A DNA stretch of 64,000 nt from an uncultured Eggerthellaceae bacterium (GTDB lineage: Bacteria; Actinomycetota; Coriobacteriia; Coriobacteriales; Eggerthellaceae): the NCBI GenBank assembly GCA_934670115.1, contig CAKUOV010000008.1, positions 1 to 64,000 on the forward strand. The letters run 5' to 3'. Below the pieces are notes generated by a model, which searched no databases, had not been told where the DNA came from, and saw nothing but the letters and a program-made list of their open reading frames with translations. Positions within the stretch are counted from its first letter, which is position 1, and the number at the start of each line of letters is the position of its first letter. Made by a program: the position numbers and the translations under genes. Below are positions 61,939 to 64,000 of the stretch, one piece after another.

Positions 61939-64000
61939 ATGGTTCAGCGCGTCTACGTTGAAAAGAAGCCGGGCTTTGATGTTGAATCGCAGCATCTTGC
62001 CAGCGAGCTACGTGACATCTTAGGCATTGCGGGTCTGGAAAAGGCTCGCATCATCAATCGCTACGATGCGGAGGGGCTGACCGAAGAGCTGTTCGCCCAG
62101 TGCGTGCCCACCGTGTTTAGCGAGCCTCAGTCCGACACGGTGTCGTTCGAACTTCCGCAGGTCGAAGGCGTCCAGGGTGCGCTGTTCGCCGTTGAGGCGC
62201 TGCCGGGCCAGTTCGATCAGCGCGCCGATAGCGCAAGCGAGTGCATCCAGCTTATCAGCCAGGGCGAGCGTCCGCTGGTGCGCAACGCGAAGGTGTACGT
62301 GCTGGAAGGTGCGCTTTCCGAGCAAGATATTGAAGCCGTGAAGCATTACGTTATCAACCCTGTTGAGAGCCGCGAGGCATCGCTTGAGCTGCCCGCTACG
62401 CTGGCCATGACGTTTGCCGAGCCCGCACCCGTTGAAGTGGTGGAGGGCTTTACCGACCTGACTGAAGAGCAGCTGGCGGCGTTTATCAAAGAGCGCGGCC
62501 TGGCCATGGATTTGGCTGACATCGTGTTCTTCCAGAAGCATTTCCGCGAGGTTGAAAAGCGCAATCCTACTATTACTGAAGTCAAGGTTGTTGACACGTA
62601 CTGGTCTGATCATTGCCGCCACACCACGTTTGGCACCGAGCTCACAAATCCTGTGATCGACGACGCTGCGGTGGCCGCCGCCTTCGAGAAATACCTTGCC
62701 ATGCGCCACGAGCTGGGCCGCGACGAGAAGCCCGTTTGCCTTATGGACATGGGCACCATCGGCGCGAAGTATCTGAAGGCGAAGGGCATTCTGAAGAATC
62801 TGGACGAGTCCGAAGAAATCAACGCTTGCACGGTGAAGATCAAGTGCGACGTGAACGGGGAAGAGCAGGATTGGCTGTACCTTTTCAAGAACGAGACGCA
62901 CAATCATCCTACCGAGATCGAGCCGTTCGGTGGCGCGGCAACGTGCGTGGGCGGCGCTATTCGTGACCCGCTTTCGGGCCGCAGCTACGTGTACCAGGCC
63001 ATGCGTCTGACCGGTTGCGCCGATCCGCTGGTGCCGGTTTCCGAAACCATCCCCGGCAAGCTGCCGCAACGCAAGCTGGCCACCACGGCTGCTGCAGGTT
63101 ATTCGAGCTACGGCAATCAGATTGGCTTGGCAACGGGCCAGGTCAGCGAAGTGTATCATCCTGGTTATGCCGCAAAGCACATGGAAGTGGGCGCGGTTGT
63201 GGGTGCCACGCCGGCCGACCACGTTCGCCGCGAGACGCCTGCTCCTACGGATGTTATTGTCCTTTTGGGCGGTCGCACGGGTCGCGACGGCATCGGCGGC
63301 GCCACAGGTTCCTCCAAGGCGCACGACGTGAGCTCCATTGAGACGTGCGGCGCCGAGGTCCAGAAGGGCAACGCGCCTGTTGAGCGTAAGATTCAGCGTT
63401 TGTTCCGTCGTGGCGATGCATGCCGCATGATCAAGCGCTGCAACGACTTCGGCGCGGGCGGCGTTTCCGTTGCCGTGGGCGAGTTGGCCGACGGCTTACA
63501 AATTGACCTGAATCGCGTGACGAAGAAATACGACGGCTTGGATGGCACGGAGCTGGCCATTTCCGAGAGCCAAGAGCGCATGGCGGTGGCGCTTGCCGCC
63601 GAAGACATGGACGCGTTCATTGCGCTTGCGCACGAGGAAAACCTGGAAGCCACGCCGATTGCCGTTGTTACGCAGGAGCCGCGCGTGCGTATGACCTGGA
63701 ACAACGATACGATTGTCGATCTTTCTCGCGCATTCTTGAACAGCAACGGCGCACCGAAGAGCATGGATGTTCACGTGCAGCAGGGCGGCGCGTACGCTCC
63801 CGCGTGGGCCGCTACGGAAGGTGCCTCGCTTGAAGAGCGCCTGGCGGGCGTTTTGACCGATATCAACGTGGCGTCCAACAAGGGTCTTTCCGAGCGCTTC
63901 GACAGCACGATCGGTGCGGCTACGGTGCTTATGCCGTTTGGCGGCAAAACGCAGCTCACGCCGAACATGGCCATGGTGGCAAAGCTTCCCGTTGATGGCG
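61939..64000 (+). CDS. purL: phosphoribosylformylglycinamidine synthase, 5' part only
   Basis: The first 687 codons of an open frame that runs off the window. AAGGGTGGATTTC precedes the ATG. Recognisable parts are the linker region WSDHCRHTTFGTEL, the ATP/substrate region LFKNETHNHPTEIEPFGGAA, GGAIRDPLSGRS, GGRTGRDGIGGATGSS and KRCNDFGAGG. This is the long single-chain form of purine step 4, which would end in a glutamine amidotransferase domain beyond the window. The start is MVQRVYVEKK, typical of the clostridial-actinobacterial long form. Confidence 0.93.
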   Translation, partial: MVQRVYVEKKPGFDVESQHLASELRDILGIAGLEKARIINRYDAEGLTEELFAQCVPTVFSEPQSDTVSFELPQVEGVQGALFAVEALPGQFDQRADSASECIQLISQGERPLVRNAKVYVLEGALSEQDIEAVKHYVINPVESREASLELPATLAMTFAEPAPVEVVEGFTDLTEEQLAAFIKERGLAMDLADIVFFQKHFREVEKRNPTITEVKVVDTYWSDHCRHTTFGTELTNPVIDDAAVAAAFEKYLAMRHELGRDEKPVCLMDMGTIGAKYLKAKGILKNLDESEEINACTVKIKCDVNGEEQDWLYLFKNETHNHPTEIEPFGGAATCVGGAIRDPLSGRSYVYQAMRLTGCADPLVPVSETIPGKLPQRKLATTAAAGYSSYGNQIGLATGQVSEVYHPGYAAKHMEVGAVVGATPADHVRRETPAPTDVIVLLGGRTGRDGIGGATGSSKAHDVSSIETCGAEVQKGNAPVERKIQRLFRRGDACRMIKRCNDFGAGGVSVAVGELADGLQIDLNRVTKKYDGLDGTELAISESQERMAVALAAEDMDAFIALAHEENLEATPIAVVTQEPRVRMTWNNDTIVDLSRAFLNSNGAPKSMDVHVQQGGAYAPAWAATEGASLEERLAGVLTDINVASNKGLSERFDSTIGAATVLMPFGGKTQLTPNMAMVAKLPVDG

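Noticed and set aside
62020..63324. 434-codon minus-strand frame inside purL
   Set aside because: It lies opposite a clear purL reading frame; the sequence is low in recognisable motifs and has no ribosome site.

Overview
The window looks like a chromosomal segment of an anaerobic actinobacterium of the class Coriobacteriia, most probably Eggerthellaceae. The reasons are the mid-50s GC content, the actinobacterial gene order aroC-aroK-aroB-pepP-efp followed by nusB, a two-subunit molybdenum hydroxyl-transfer enzyme of the pyrogallol transhydroxylase/catechol dehydroxylase type with its own transporters, and small zinc-ribbon and DUF6179/DUF6323 genes that I associate with that family. No rRNA, tRNA, CRISPR array, complete insertion sequence or integrase is visible. 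The species cannot be fixed from the sequence.

Layout. 1-5.1 kb: envelope and housekeeping run (AI-2E-type permease, ruvX, mltG, YqeG-type phosphatase, membrane-anchored serine hydrolase). 5.2-10 kb: shikimate block aroC-aroK-aroB, then pepP and efp. AroK keeps its catalytic residues, but AroC and AroB have lost most of theirs. 10.3-15.8 kb: CNNM/HlyC-type membrane protein, amidohydrolase, Gls24 protein, nusB, xseB, dxs. 15.9-16.9 kb: two small proteins. 16.9-24.8 kb: a LysR regulator divergent from an operon for a molybdopterin enzyme, its Fe-S subunit and two SLC13 carboxylate-type transporters; this is the main metabolic locus of the window. 25-30 kb: acetyltransferase, DUF1292 protein and an FMN-riboswitch-controlled riboflavin ECF transporter (ribU-ecfA1-ecfA2-ecfT). 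30-34.5 kb: small regulator-like gene, sirtuin, ilvE and a decayed YjcQ-like locus. 34.6-42 kb: flavoprotein, leucine-rich-repeat protein and two large exported repeat proteins with dockerin-like ends, the product of a tandem duplication that left a scar. 42-44.5 kb: dtd and recN. 44.6-48.2 kb: a 3.3 kb accessory island between 202-bp perfect direct repeats, with an LHH nuclease toxin, an SMI1-type immunity protein, a DUF4417 gene broken by an amber codon and a zinc-finger gene. 48.4-51.7 kb: DUF6179, DUF6323 and a bacterial Elp3 in overlapping frames. 51.8-64 kb: methyltransferase, thrH, two alkyl-DNA repair genes (one an AlkA-Ogt fusion), DUF364 protein, DUF559 protein, an MFS pump fused to CBS domains, and the start of purL.

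Structures not explained by genes. (a) Five dispersed copies of a roughly 90-125 bp element with a conserved core and outer arms that differ between copies yet still pair within each copy. (b) Three copies of a 29-bp palindrome with an invariant loop, all at 3' ends of genes. (c) A 121-bp MITE-like element with 21-bp terminal inverted repeats, in two copies. (d) Ala/Gly-rich inserts inside several conserved enzymes (PepP, EcfA2, BaiN-type flavoprotein, RecN, a methyltransferase, AroB).
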